NCBI GenBank assembly: GCA_965197395.1
Contig: CBDANB010000007.1
Coordinates: 868,001-932,000, forward strand
DNA from: CAZYFH01 sp965197395
Lineage (GTDB): Bacteria; Acidobacteriota; Vicinamibacteria; Vicinamibacterales; UBA8438
DNA: 64,000 nt
Direction of reading: 5' to 3'
In this document: positions 16,427-25,905 of the stretch, piece after piece
Position numbering within the stretch: the first letter of the stretch is position 1
How the letters are laid out: every line of letters starts with the position of its first letter
Made by a program: the position numbers and the translations under genes
The notes under the pieces: generated by a model
What the model saw: the letters and a program-made list of their open reading frames with translations, nothing else
Told to the model about the DNA's origin: nothing
The model's database searches: none

Positions 16427-19264
16427 TCAGTTCTGCGAGGCCGCCTGCGCCTGTTCGTCGGACACCGTGGCCGGCGCCGGTTGTCGATGTTCGTGAATGG
16501 ACTGCCGCTCGTTGTTGTCCTCCGGGGACGCGCGCCGGAACGATCCGGTGATGGCCTGCGATGCCTCATCCGCCGTGAACCGCTCGTAGAGGAGCTGCTC
16601 GCGCTCGGCCATCACCGTGTCGCCTGCCCCGCGGTAGCACAGCATCAGGTTGTAGTGCGCGTTGAGATCTTCGGGGTCGATCGACAGCACGTCTTGAAAG
16701 GTCGCGATCGCCTCGTCGAAGCGCCGGTCGAGGAACTGGATGCGGCCAATCTGACCGAGCACGACGCGGTCGCGCGGATACTGCTCGTGCGCAACCTGTA
16801 GATGTGTCAACGCCTCATCGTACTGCCCCAGCGTCTTGAGCGCGGTCCCGAGCAAGAAGTGCGTCCTCGCGAGATCGGGCGCGACGTCGAGGGCGCTCTC
16901 CAGCACCGGAATCGCCGCGTCGACGTCGCCCTCCTGCAAGAGCGCTTGCGCGAGGCTCGTGGGGCCGTCGGCATAGCTCGGATCGATGGCCATGACCGTC
17001 CGAAAGGCGGCCCCAGCGCCTTTCAGATCGCCTTGCAGCAGGAGGCCGATGCCGTAGTCGTTCCATCGTTCGCGCGTCGATGGGTCGAGCGGTGACGTCA
17101 CGTCTGGCAGCGTCGCATCAGCGTCGATGACCGACACCGACGCCTCTGCCTCGGCCATCACCGTGGTCGGGATGTCTGGGATCGCCTTGATCTGACCCGA
17201 CACATCCGACGTGTCGCCCGTGAAGCTCCACACGCCGTCGTCATAGGCGGCGCCGACCGGCGGATTCGTCTCCGACGCGTCGCGAACCCCGGCGAACGCC
17301 CACTGCGTGTTCCACCAGGCGAACTTCCGGTAGTTGACCTTCGCGCGCAGCGTGATGCGGTCCCCCGCGTCGTCGGGAACCTGCAGCCGGTAGTGGATCG
17401 TGTCGGCAGCGCCCGGCGGGATCAGCCGCACATACGCCACCGAACGCGTCATCCAGGCGTTCCGCTTGTTGATCGGGTTGCTGTGTTCGTCGAGCTGCAG
17501 GCTGCGGTAGAAGTGGGCGCCGGGGTCGACCGGTCCGGCGCCGTCGTCCGCCGCCTCGCCGCTATGGAGCAGCACCTGCCCCCGCTCATCGACCGCCTCG
17601 AACTCGACCCAGACATCGAAGGCGTCGACCGTCCCGCCCGGAAAGAAATGCCCGACCTTGCGCGTCCGGACGACGACCTCCACGCGGACCGATTCGCCGC
17701 GCCGCACAGTGACCGGGACAATGTCGAGTGGCGCCAGGACTTCCGAAGGCGGCCCGGTCAGCGCGACCCCAGCCGCCCCGAACCGCATCGACTCCTCGCC
17801 GACGGCGAACGTGCTCGACAGCCGCGGCTCGGCCGTGGCGCGCCGACGCGTCGACGCCGGTGGCGGTGCCTCGTCGACCCGCGTCACGCCGAAGACGTCG
17901 ACCGAGACCTGCCCGTCGCGTAGGAAGTCCTGCACCACCTTCAGCTGCTCCGCATCGTTGTTGACGAACGGGATCGCGGTGTTGGCGCCGGGGAAACGGT
18001 GCGACCGGATGAGCCCGTCCATCGCCGCCGGGTCGTCCGAGGGGACGAGCGGCATGTGGCAATCCCGACAGGTCTGCGGGCTTGGCGGGTAGTAGAACGA
18101 CCGCGCTCCCTGGCCCGATACGCCGGACGCCTGCCAGTTGTCGTATTCGTTGAATCCGCGGATCCAGCGGTATTCGTTTACTGGCACGTCGAGGTGCACC
18201 TTGTGACAGACAGAGCAGAACTCCGCGCTCTGTTCGCGGTGGAACGGCTTCAGAAACGTGGTCCGGTGTGGACCGGGCGCGAGATTCAGAAGCAGGTCGT
18301 GAGTGGTCTGCAGTACCGGGTTGTCGCTGGCCGCGAGGTCGTGCAGCGGCGGATACTCGATGTCGAAGTCGCCCTGACCCATCGTGCTGCGCACGCTCAC
18401 GATCGAATGGCACGAGGTACACGCGAGTCCCGCCTGCGCCTCGGGCGTATCGATCTGCTCCCTGATCGGGCGATCGAACCTGCCGTTGAAGAACACGGCG
18501 TGGTCGTGGCAGCCGGCGCACCACTTCGATGGCTGGGTGCCGACAACATCCTGCATGTACTCGATCGACTTGCGATACCACTGGTTGTTGAACGACGAGA
18601 AGTGGTGGGCGGAGGAGTTCCACTGCTCGTAGATGTCGGCGTGGCACCGTCCGCAGGACTCGCTGGTCAGGAAGAAGTCGGCCGGAATCAGGTCATGGAC
18701 GTTGGTGTCGGCCGACGACGGAAAAAACGGGCTGTCGGGGCCCGCGCCCTCGCCCTCCATCGAGGTCGGAGGCGTGCCCGGGTTCGTGATGCGGTGGGCC
18801 TCGCGCCACGCCGCCTCCCCCCGTGCGCGCACGATTGGGGCCGCAAGCCCCACGAGGAGAACCGCAATGACCGCGGCCCGTACGCCCCAGATCACCCGCA
18901 GGCTGCCCTCCACGGCGCGCCACAGGTGCACGGCAAGCAGTCCGGAGCCGATGACTGATAGCCCGATGTGCGCGTAGAGGACCGGAGCGTTGGCCCGCGT
19001 CGCGCCGACGACGGCGACCACCAGCCCGAGCAGCAGTCCGAGGCCGAGGCCGGCGAGCCCCGCCATGCAGAGAGGTGCGGGGACCCAGCGACGGCGGAGC
19101 AGACGCGGCGCCACTGCGAGCGCCAGCGCGAGGCCGAGCGCCGGATGCACCGCGACGTTCGTGAAGTACCAGAGCGACGGGCTCGGCACCGCGGCCAGAT
19201 ACGCCGCGTTCACGAGCAGGAGGAAGTACCCGGACACGAGCGCGCGCAGCAACAGCGGCGGCAT
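16427..19264 (-). CDS. Membrane-anchored five-heme cytochrome c with C-terminal TPR
   Basis: About 945 aa. Four hydrophobic segments fill the first 150 residues. Five CxxCH heme motifs follow (CGRCH, CAGCH, CTSCH, CSVCH, CRDCH at about residues 206, 251, 284, 352 and 401). Next is a beta-rich region without a known domain, then TPR units (WNDYGIGLLLQGDLKGAGAA, ARTHFLLGTALKTLGQYDEA) to about residue 900. It resembles the multiheme NapC/cytochrome c554-type group, but heme number and fusion are unusual. It is probably an electron carrier facing the periplasm. First gene of the operon. The ATG at 19264 follows GAGGT; a GTG at 19270 is also possible. Confidence 0.85.
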   Translation of the reverse strand: MPPLLLRALVSGYFLLLVNAAYLAAVPSPSLWYFTNVAVHPALGLALALAVAPRLLRRRWVPAPLCMAGLAGLGLGLLLGLVVAVVGATRANAPVLYAHIGLSVIGSGLLAVHLWRAVEGSLRVIWGVRAAVIAVLLVGLAAPIVRARGEAAWREAHRITNPGTPPTSMEGEGAGPDSPFFPSSADTNVHDLIPADFFLTSESCGRCHADIYEQWNSSAHHFSSFNNQWYRKSIEYMQDVVGTQPSKWCAGCHDHAVFFNGRFDRPIREQIDTPEAQAGLACTSCHSIVSVRSTMGQGDFDIEYPPLHDLAASDNPVLQTTHDLLLNLAPGPHRTTFLKPFHREQSAEFCSVCHKVHLDVPVNEYRWIRGFNEYDNWQASGVSGQGARSFYYPPSPQTCRDCHMPLVPSDDPAAMDGLIRSHRFPGANTAIPFVNNDAEQLKVVQDFLRDGQVSVDVFGVTRVDEAPPPASTRRRATAEPRLSSTFAVGEESMRFGAAGVALTGPPSEVLAPLDIVPVTVRRGESVRVEVVVRTRKVGHFFPGGTVDAFDVWVEFEAVDERGQVLLHSGEAADDGAGPVDPGAHFYRSLQLDEHSNPINKRNAWMTRSVAYVRLIPPGAADTIHYRLQVPDDAGDRITLRAKVNYRKFAWWNTQWAFAGVRDASETNPPVGAAYDDGVWSFTGDTSDVSGQIKAIPDIPTTVMAEAEASVSVIDADATLPDVTSPLDPSTRERWNDYGIGLLLQGDLKGAGAAFRTVMAIDPSYADGPTSLAQALLQEGDVDAAIPVLESALDVAPDLARTHFLLGTALKTLGQYDEALTHLQVAHEQYPRDRVVLGQIGRIQFLDRRFDEAIATFQDVLSIDPEDLNAHYNLMLCYRGAGDTVMAEREQLLYERFTADEASQAITGSFRRASPEDNNERQSIHEHRQPAPATVSDEQAQAASQN

Positions 19265-19357
19265 CGACACCTCGACTTCAGGTTAGCTCAGGTAGGGCCG
19301 GCCGCGCACATCGCGCGCAGACCCACCACGCGCCAGCGAATTTCCCGGATGTTCCGA

Positions 19358-19383
19358 CGCCTGCGGGGGCTTGGGGCGAAGCC
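19358..19383 (-). repeat. Terminal fragment of dispersed repeat A
   Basis: The reverse strand reads GGGCTTCGCCCCAAGCCCCC followed by GCAGGCG, matching one end of repeat A, most closely the copy at 49889. It lies three bases beyond the stop codon of the truncated PDLQG-type gene, at the point where that gene loses its normal C-terminus. Confidence 0.6.
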
Positions 19384-19385
19384 CA

Positions 19386-20192
19386 TCAGGTAAGACGTCG
19401 AAGGGCGGTTAGTGGACGTGAGAAGCGGCCAGTAAATCTAAGGTTGGCGCTCGACCCGCGGAGCGATGTTGCGCCGAGAAAGTTCCGTGTCTCGACGACT
19501 AGCGTGTCGCCTTCCCAGCTCGCACGCGAATCACCCACCCACTGGCGAAGGTTGGCCGGCATGTGGGGACGTCCGTCCAGCGGGACGATGCGGGCGTTGT
19601 GCACCATCTCGTTGAGAATGACGACGTGGTCGGCCGACTGGAAGAGCTGCACGTTGTTGTTGTACGCGCTCGGCGTCATCGGCGGCGCGGAGTTGAAGCC
19701 GAGCAGGCACCGTTCCGAGCTGCCGCGATCCTCCGGCCCGTGCGCGTGCCGGTCCCTCAGGATGCGACGTAGCGCCGCCTCGGCCTCCACCTTCGGCCGC
19801 GCGGCGGGAATGCGTCCATCCGGTGGATTGACGACCAACGACGTCCGCTGGTCGGAGAGCGTGACGCCGTCCTCGAACCAGACCCGCACGGAGTACCCGA
19901 GCTTTGCGCCTGGCGGGGCCTCCTCGTTCGCGGACTCGTTCGCCGCGCGCCGGTCGTTGCGCGCCTGTTCCCAGGCCGCGGCTTCCTCCGCCGTCAACGT
20001 GTCCTTCCCGGCGAGGTCCGCGGGACGCTCCATCGGCGTCGCGGTCGAGAAGTTCCAGACGCCTTGCAGGTCGGGCTGGCCATCCGGCGTCCGGGGCACC
20101 GCGTCCTGGCCCGTCGCGAGCGTGGGCGCGAGGAGGAGGAGGACGACGCACCCGAGGCCGGTGGCAACGGTCGAGAAAGTTGGATGACGCAT
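19386..20192 (-). pseudogene. PDLQG-type secreted protein, C-terminally truncated (copy 2)
   Basis: 268 aa with signal peptide. Motifs in order match the neighbour: QPDLQGVWNFSTATPMERP, RTSLVVNPPDGRIP, SERCLLGFNSAPPMTP, LNEMVHNARIVPLDGRP and SWEGDTLVVETRNF. After SSANLRFTGRFS the family pattern is lost and the last 70 or so residues, including the EYACHEGNYSM block, are missing; the frame ends beside a fragment of repeat A. The ATG follows the stop of copy 3 by one base (TGACATG), so the two arose by tandem duplication and are co-transcribed. A short product could still be made. Confidence 0.75.
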
Positions 20193-20193
20193 G

Positions 20194-21189
20194 TCAGTTC
20201 TCCTGCTGGTCCTGGGTCGCGGCCGCTTCCCTTGCCTCGAGGGCGCGGGCGCCCGAGAGCGAGCTGGCCATGGAGTAGTTGCCTTCGTGGCACGCGTACT
20301 CGTAGAGCGGCTCGTCGTTCTTCGTCATGAGGACCTGGGCGGTCCAGGGGCGCGCCCAGGTCGTCGGGTCGCTGACGGTGAACTCGTAGATCAAGGTGTC
20401 GGCGTCGCGACGCGTGAACCGCTCAACCAGGTGCAACGTCGAGCTCGAACCCCCGAGCGACGTTTCGCCGAGGAAGTTTCGCGTCTCGACGACCAGCGTG
20501 TCGCCCTCCCAGCTCGCCCGTGAGTCGCCGACGTATTGCGGGAGGTCCGCCGGCAGATGGGGCCGTCCGTCGAGCGGAATGATGCGCGCGTTGTGGACCA
20601 TCTCGTTGAGGATGCCGACGTGGTCGGCCGTCTGGAAGAGCTGCATGTTGTTGTTGTAGGCGCTCGGTGTCATCGGCGGTCCCGAGTTGAAGCCGAGCAA
20701 GCAGCGCTCGGAGAAACCGCGATCCTCGGGACCCTGCGCGTGCCGTCCACGAAGGATGCGCGTCAGCTCACGGTTTGCCTCGACCTTCGGTCGGACGGCC
20801 GGGATGCGTCCGTTCGGCGGATCGACGACGAGTGACGTCCGCTGGCGCTCGTCGAGCGAGTCACCCCACTCGAACCAGACGGCGAGGCTGTAGCCGACCC
20901 GCGCTTCGAGCGGCGCGGTCTCGAGCTCGGATTCGAGCCCTGCCCGTTGGGTGGCGAGGGTCTGCTCCCATTCGGCCGCTTCCTCGGCTGTCAGCGTCTC
21001 CTTGTCGGCCAGCTCCGCGGGGCGTTCCATGGGGGTCGCCGTCGAGAAGTTCCAGACGCCCTGCAGATCGGGATGACCGTCCGGCGTCCGCAACGACGCG
21101 TCCTGACCCGCCGCGACGGATGGCGCGAACGCGACAAGTACCGCGACCAGTCCACCGACTCCGACACTTGCGAGGGATCGATCCGTCAT
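20194..21189 (-). CDS. Secreted PDLQG-type protein, unknown function (copy 3)
   Basis: 331 aa from the ATG at 21189, which has GGAGGT five bases upstream; a longer frame to 21213 has no such site. A signal peptide ends near VAAGQ. All family blocks are present: HPDLQGVWNFSTATPMERP, RTSLVVDPPNGRIP, SERCLLGFNSGPPMTP, WEGDTLVVETRNF and EYACHEGNYSMASSL. It is complete, unlike the tandem copy downstream. The closest relatives in the window are copy 2 and then the copies at 5947 and 50022. No catalytic motif is recognised. Confidence 0.85.
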   Translation of the reverse strand: MTDRSLASVGVGGLVAVLVAFAPSVAAGQDASLRTPDGHPDLQGVWNFSTATPMERPAELADKETLTAEEAAEWEQTLATQRAGLESELETAPLEARVGYSLAVWFEWGDSLDERQRTSLVVDPPNGRIPAVRPKVEANRELTRILRGRHAQGPEDRGFSERCLLGFNSGPPMTPSAYNNNMQLFQTADHVGILNEMVHNARIIPLDGRPHLPADLPQYVGDSRASWEGDTLVVETRNFLGETSLGGSSSTLHLVERFTRRDADTLIYEFTVSDPTTWARPWTAQVLMTKNDEPLYEYACHEGNYSMASSLSGARALEAREAAATQDQQEN

Positions 21190-21464
21190 GGATACCTCCT
21201 GAAACGGTGGCAACGAGGGACCGGGGACGGTGTCATGCTAGGAAGACTGCATTGTAGCAAACGGCGGGCGGACCCCGGCGTCCGGTTGTGGGGCGCCTTG
21301 ATCCCGTAGGCTCACGAGCTTACACGCCGGATCCTGTTTGATTTTCCTCCCGACGTGGTGGCGAAGCTGGACGGTCCGGCGCAGTAGGGCTCCTCGCTCC
21401 TGAAGATCATCGCGAGCGGTAGGCGTGGATCGGCCTGCGGTCGTCGGCGTTCGCGCACTGCCGA

Positions 21465-22769
21465 GTGTTGCCTGAGGTCCCGAACGTCACAAAGTCGACC
21501 TCCACGAAGAGACCAGTGATCGCGCCTCGCCTCGGCGCCGCCGCCGCCGCCGCCGCAATCCTCTTTTGGGGCCTGCACACCGGGGTCGTCGACGTGGCTC
21601 GCCCGTCCGCCCAGTCCGCGACGGAGTGGTTCACGGAGGAGGCTCGGGCGGTGGGGCTCGACTTTTTGCACTTCAACGGCATCTCCGGCGAGTACTACTT
21701 CGAGGAGATGATGGGCCCCGGTGTTGCGCTGTTTGATTACGACAACGACGGCGACCTGGACGTGTACGTGCCGCAGGGACAGATGCTCGGTGCCGGCAAA
21801 ACGGTGGCCGACGCCGTGCTGCCGCCGCAGATGCCGTTGCTGCTGACCGATCGCCTCTATCGCAACGACCTCGAGGTGCGTGCCGATGGCTCGCGGACGG
21901 TGCGGTTCACCGATGTCACCGAGGGGAGCGGCCTCGAGGTGCGCTCGTACGGCATGGGTGTCGCGACGGGGGACATCGACAACGACGGGTGGGTGGACCT
22001 GTATCGGACACGCCGTGGGCCCGATCAGATGTTCCGCAACAACGGTGATGGGACCTTCGCCGATGTCTCCGCGCACGCGGGAACGCAGCAGCCCGCGTGG
22101 GGCATCTCCGCGTCGTTCGTTGACGTGGACCGCGACGGCTGGCTTGCCAGCGACCGGATTCGGCACCCGCTTCTTCGACTACGACAACGACGGCGCGCTC
22201 GACATCATGGCCGTCAATGGGGCGGTCGCCGCCGTTGCCTCCCTCGTGAGGGCGAAGGACCCGCACCCGTTGCACGAGCCCAACCAGCTACTATTTCGCA
22301 ATCGGGGCAACGGGCGGTTCGACGAGGTCACGGAACGCGCGGGCCGGTCTTCGAGCTCTCTGAGGTCAGCCGGGGCGCGGCCTTTGGCGATCTCGACAAC
22401 GACGGCGACACCGACGTCGTCGTCTCCAACAACGCGGGCCCCGTCCGCCTCCTGCGCAACAATATCGGGAACCGCAACCGGTGGCTCGGCGTGCGTCTCG
22501 TGGGCGGGAGTCCGCCACGCGACATGCTGGGCGCGCGCATCGGTGTCTTTCCGAGCGGCGGCTCGCCGCTGTGGCGCCGCGCCCGAACGGACGGCGGGTA
22601 CGCCTCCGCCCACGATCCACGCGTCCTCGTCGGCCTCGGCGAGTACACCGACGTGGAACGGGTCCGCGTCGTTTGGCCGAGCGGTCGCATCGAGGAGTGG
22701 ACCGACCTCGACGTGGAGCAGTGGCAGACCTTGATGGAAGGGAGCGGTCAGGACACGAGTGGACCGTAG
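21465..22769 (+). pseudogene. CRTAC1-family gene with ~0.5 kb deletion and compensating frameshift
   Basis: Reading starts at a GTG with LDFLHFNGISGEYYFEEMMG and VCBS blades (DYDNDGDLDVYV, DIDNDGWVDLY). At about 22146, after DVDRDGW, the coding jumps to another frame that continues LPATGFGTRFFDYDNDGALDI. Compared with the intact paralogue at 23344 this skips roughly 170 residues. A one-base loss near 22341 then returns to the first frame (FELSEVSRGAAFGDLDNDGD), and the ASPIC/UnbV end (MLGARIGVFPSGG, VRVVWPSGRIE) follows. The nominal 434-aa product therefore carries about 65 nonsense residues in the middle. Confidence 0.8.
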
Positions 22770-22808
22770 CCGTGTACTGAGGAACGCGCAGTCGAGGTCC
22801 GGTCCGGG

Positions 22809-22937
22809 TCAGGCGCGCCGCGCGAGCTCGCGGATCAGCTCTTCCTGTGAATGAACGCCGAGCCTGCGAAAGATCGATCGCAGATGGTTTCGCACGGTGT
22901 GTTGACTGATGTCCAGCTGCGTGGCGATTGACCGAAC
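22809..22937 (-). pseudogene. C-terminal remnant of a LuxR-type HTH regulator
   Basis: On the reverse strand the frame reads RVRSIATQLDISQHTVRNHL, then RSIFRRLGVHSQEELIREL, ARRA and a stop at 22811-22809. This is the GerE/LuxR helix-turn-helix: recognition helix SQHTVRNHL and the C-terminal helix. Only about 42 codons remain and no receiver or sensor domain is present. The upstream side joins directly to a fragment of a CRTAC1 gene, so it is a relic created by deletion. Confidence 0.75.
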
Positions 22938-23318
22938 GCGGCCATTCGTCATCGCCGTCGTTATCGAAATCGCCGGCGTCGACGCCCATGCTGGCTTCCG
23001 GTGTGCCGTGCTCGCTCAGCGAGGCCCCCGACAACAGGCCCAGGTTGGTGAACGTTCCGTCGCCCTGGTTCATCCACAGCAGGTTGTCGCGGCCGTCGTT
23101 GGCGACGTAGATGTCCATCCAGCCGTGGTTGTCGACGTCCCCGGTCGCGACCCCATGCCGTGACCCTGGGCGTCGATGCCGCTCGCCTCGGAGTTCCGTC
23201 CAGAGCCCGATGGATCACCCGAGCAGCCGATCATGGCAACGACAGCAATGCCCAGGAGGGTGCCGGCCCTGCGACACGCGGCGACGCAGACAGCCCACTG
23301 ACGATCGAAGGAGCCCAA
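22938..23318 (-). pseudogene. Decayed CRTAC1-family lipoprotein gene
   Basis: It starts with a lipoprotein signal (GTLLGIAVVAMIGCSG, lipobox cysteine) from an ATG at 23318. It then jumps to EASGIDAQGHGMG, equivalent to residues 160-170 of the intact paralogue, shifts frame by one, and continues DVDNHGWMDIYVANDGRDNL, LLSGASLSEHGTPEASMGVD and DAGDFDNDGDDE. There it breaks and fuses to the LuxR-type HTH relic. It is divergent from the intact copy at 23344, with only 25 bp between the starts. No ASPIC/UnbV end remains. Confidence 0.75.
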
Positions 23319-23343
23319 GGATCCGATTTATAGTTGCTGCACG

Positions 23344-25161
23344 ATGCGACGCTCCACCGACGCCGATCCGGGCAGCGGACGGCCAATCACGCGCCGGATC
23401 GTCCCGCGTGTGCTGCTCATGGCGGGCTGCCTGAGTGGCTGCGCGGCGGGTCCGGGCGAGCCGTCCGACCGACTACGCACGGACGATCCGACCGAGGTGA
23501 CGGCGCCACCAGCAGCCGATCCGCCCTTTGTCGAGCGCGCGGCCGCATCCGGTCTCGACTTCGTGCACGTCAACGGCCGGTCCGGGCGTTTCTATCAGCC
23601 CGAGATCATGGGGCCCGGCGTCGCGCTCTTCGACTACGACGGCGATGGCGACCTCGACGTCTACCTGGTGCAAGGCCAGATGCTGAGTCCGGCCGCGGAG
23701 GATGAGGCCCCCGCGACACAGCGGAGCGGACCGTCGCTCGGCGGTCGACTGTATCGGAATGACCCCGAGGTCGGTGGCGACGGTGTGCGCACACTCGAGT
23801 TCACCGACGTGACGGAGGCCAGTGGGATCGATGCGCGCCACTACGGCATGGGCGTGGCGGCCGGCGATTTCACCAACGACGGCTGCGTCGATCTCTACCT
23901 GACACACTTCGGCCCGAATCAGCTGTTCCATAACGACTGCGACGGCACGTTCACCGATGTGTCGCGTGAGAGCGGCACGGCGGACCCGGGCTGGGGGGTG
24001 CCCGCGGCGTTCCTCGATATCGACCGTGACGGTTGGCTGGACCTGTTCGTCGGGAACTACTTGATCTACAGCATCGAGCGGCACCTCACCTGTGAGGGCG
24101 AGTCTGGACAGGTGGACTACTGCCCACCCGAGCGCTATCGCCCGGCGCCGGATCGGCTCTACCGCAATCGTGGAGACGGCACGTTCGCCGACGTGACGGC
24201 CGATGCGGGACTGGCGGGGGCGTTCGGGCCGGCGCTCGGAGTGGCGACCGCCGACTTCGATGGGGACGGGTGGATCGACCTCTTCGTCGCCAATGACCAG
24301 CAGGAAAATCAGCTGTGGCTGAACCGGCACGACGCGACCTTCGAAGACACGGCCCTGCTGTCGGGCACGGCACTCGGGGTGTCCGGCGAGCGCAAGGCGG
24401 ACATGGGTGTCGACGCCGGCGATTTCGACAACGACGGCGATGAGGATCTGTTCATGACCGATCTGACCGGGCAGGGCAGCACGCTCTACGTGAACGGTGG
24501 CACCGGTCTGTTCGAGGAGCAGAGCGCGCGCTCGGGGATCAGGCTGGCGAGCCTGCCGTACACGGGCTTCGGCGCGGCCTGGTTCGACTACGACAACGAC
24601 GGGTGGCTCGACATCCTGTCCGCCAACGGCTTCGTCACGCAAGACCTCGATGCACTGGGTGCCGACAACCCGTTCCCGCTGCAACAACGAAACCAGCTGT
24701 TCCGCAACCTGGGCGACGGACGGTTCGCCGATGTGACCGATGCCGCGGGCCCGGCGCTCGCGCTGTCGGAGGTGAGCCGCGGCGCGGCCTTCGGCGATCT
24801 CGACAACGACGGGGATACCGACGTCGTTGTCGCGAACGCGTCCGGGCCCGTGCGGCTCCTCCTCAACACGGTCGGTAACCGACAGAGCTGGCTCGGGTTA
24901 CGGCTCGTTGGCGCCGACGGGGCGCGTGATATGCTCGGAACGCGAGTGGCGATCGAGCGTGCCGACGGCACGCCGCTATGGCGCCGGGCGCGAGCGGACG
25001 GGAGCTATGCGTCGGCGAACGATCCCCGCGTGCTCATAGGTCTCGGCGGGTCGACGGATATGCCGCGCATTCGCGTCACGTGGCCGAGCGGGCAGATCGA
25101 GACCTGGACCGACGTGGCGTTAAACCGATACACGACGCTCACCGAGGGCGCCGGCGGATGA
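23344..25161 (+). CDS. CRTAC1-family lipoprotein (VCBS repeats plus ASPIC/UnbV), intact
   Basis: 605 aa. The lipoprotein signal contains LLMAGCLSGCA. The mature part begins ERAASGLDFVHVNGRSGRFY and holds at least six FG-GAP/VCBS blades (DYDGDGDLDVYLV, DFTNDGCVDLYLT, DIDRDGWLDLFVGN, DFDGDGWIDLFVAND, DFDNDGDEDLFMT, DLDNDGDTDVVVAN). It ends with ASPIC/UnbV (DMLGTRVAIERADG, RIRVTWPSGQIE). This is the only intact CRTAC1 gene in the cluster and serves as the reference for the two damaged copies. The stop overlaps the next start as ATGA. It probably forms an extracellular propeller; ligand unknown. Confidence 0.88.
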   Translation: MRRSTDADPGSGRPITRRIVPRVLLMAGCLSGCAAGPGEPSDRLRTDDPTEVTAPPAADPPFVERAAASGLDFVHVNGRSGRFYQPEIMGPGVALFDYDGDGDLDVYLVQGQMLSPAAEDEAPATQRSGPSLGGRLYRNDPEVGGDGVRTLEFTDVTEASGIDARHYGMGVAAGDFTNDGCVDLYLTHFGPNQLFHNDCDGTFTDVSRESGTADPGWGVPAAFLDIDRDGWLDLFVGNYLIYSIERHLTCEGESGQVDYCPPERYRPAPDRLYRNRGDGTFADVTADAGLAGAFGPALGVATADFDGDGWIDLFVANDQQENQLWLNRHDATFEDTALLSGTALGVSGERKADMGVDAGDFDNDGDEDLFMTDLTGQGSTLYVNGGTGLFEEQSARSGIRLASLPYTGFGAAWFDYDNDGWLDILSANGFVTQDLDALGADNPFPLQQRNQLFRNLGDGRFADVTDAAGPALALSEVSRGAAFGDLDNDGDTDVVVANASGPVRLLLNTVGNRQSWLGLRLVGADGARDMLGTRVAIERADGTPLWRRARADGSYASANDPRVLIGLGGSTDMPRIRVTWPSGQIETWTDVALNRYTTLTEGAGG

Positions 25162-25292
25162 CGGGCGAGACCCAACTGGGGCGCCGATCGATTCTGACCG
25201 CCCTCGCGTGCGCGCTAGCCGTCGTCGGGAGCGCGTGTGCGCCATCTGACGCTGGCGATGCGGCGAGCGCTGCGGAGCTGACGGACTTGTAG
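25158..25292 (+). pseudogene. Truncated lipoprotein-like ORF cut by repeat B
   Basis: The ATG overlaps the CRTAC1 stop (ATGA), as expected for a second operon gene. The 44 residues include RRSILTALACALAVVGSACA, a lipoprotein or Tat-like signal with a lipobox cysteine. After AAELTDL the frame stops at TAG, which belongs to the first bases of repeat B (25289). Only an export signal is left, so the original gene cannot be identified. Confidence 0.65.
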
Positions 25293-25338
25293 CGCAGGCC
25301 TTTAGGCCTGCGAAGCACGGCTGAAGCCGTGCTCTACG
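25289..25338. repeat. Dispersed palindromic repeat B, copy 2
   Basis: GTAGCGCAGGCCTTTAGGCC, TGCGAAGCACGGCTGAAGCC and GTGCTCTACG form two hairpins bounded by GTAG and CTACG. It supplies the stop codon of the truncated lipoprotein-like frame and lies 39 bp before the next gene start. Confidence 0.88.
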
Positions 25339-25376
25339 ACGGATAACAGGTGCGAGGCGCAAAACTGAGCCGGAGA

Positions 25377-25858
25377 ATGATAAGAACACCCTTCCTCATC
25401 GGCGCCGTCCTGTCGCTGGTCGCCGGAAGCGAACTGGCGGCCGCCCAGGAGGACCTCCGTGTCATCGAGGCCGCCGAGCGTCGGGACGCGACCGCGGTGC
25501 AGGCGCTCGTCGCCTCGGAGGTCGACGTCACCGCGGCTACCGACGCCGGCCACGTGGCGACGAGGGGCGTGGCGCAGATCCGGGAACTCACGGCCCTGCA
25601 CGCGGCCGCTCACATCACGCCGGCCTCACGGCCCTGCACGCGGCCGCTCACATCAAGTCGGACCGGTTGGTCCAGTTGCTCGTCGACCGCGGGGCCACGA
25701 TCAACGTCACGAACGAGCGCGGCGAGACGCCGTTGATGCTCGCCGACCGCTTCCGAGCGGGCAGCGGCAATGTCCAGGTCCGCACCAGCACCGGGGAGCT
25801 CCTGCGCGCGCTTGGTGCAGACGAGCTGCCAGCGTCACTCCCTGATAGTCCGCGGTAG
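25377..25858 (+). pseudogene. Secreted ankyrin-repeat protein, frameshifted by a 38-bp tandem duplication
   Basis: The ATG at 25377 has GGAGA directly before it and starts a signal peptide (FLIGAVLSLVAGSELAAA). The frame reads through RELTALHAAAHI and is then out of register. In the shifted frame coding continues HIKSDRLVQLLVDRGATINV, TNERGETPLMLADRFRAG and ends at 25858. The sequence CTCACGGCCCTGCACGCGGC and what follows occurs twice (25587-25617 and 25625-25655) with a 38-bp period. Removing one copy restores one continuous frame of about 147 codons with two ankyrin units. Confidence 0.85.
25587..25655. repeat. 38-bp tandem duplication inside an ankyrin gene
   Basis: A 31-bp sequence is repeated exactly at 25587-25617 and 25625-25655 with a 7-bp spacer. 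The period of 38 is not a multiple of three, which explains the frameshift. The two copies are identical, which suggests a recent event or a sequencing/assembly error. Confidence 0.92.
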
Positions 25859-25905
25859 TCGACGCGGGCGATCGGCGGCACTTCGTGGTGAACGCCCGGG
25901 GCGGT

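Noticed and set aside
23473..24687. Reverse frame of 404 codons opposite the intact CRTAC1 gene
   Set aside because: Same explanation as for other VCBS shadows; no start signal or domain.
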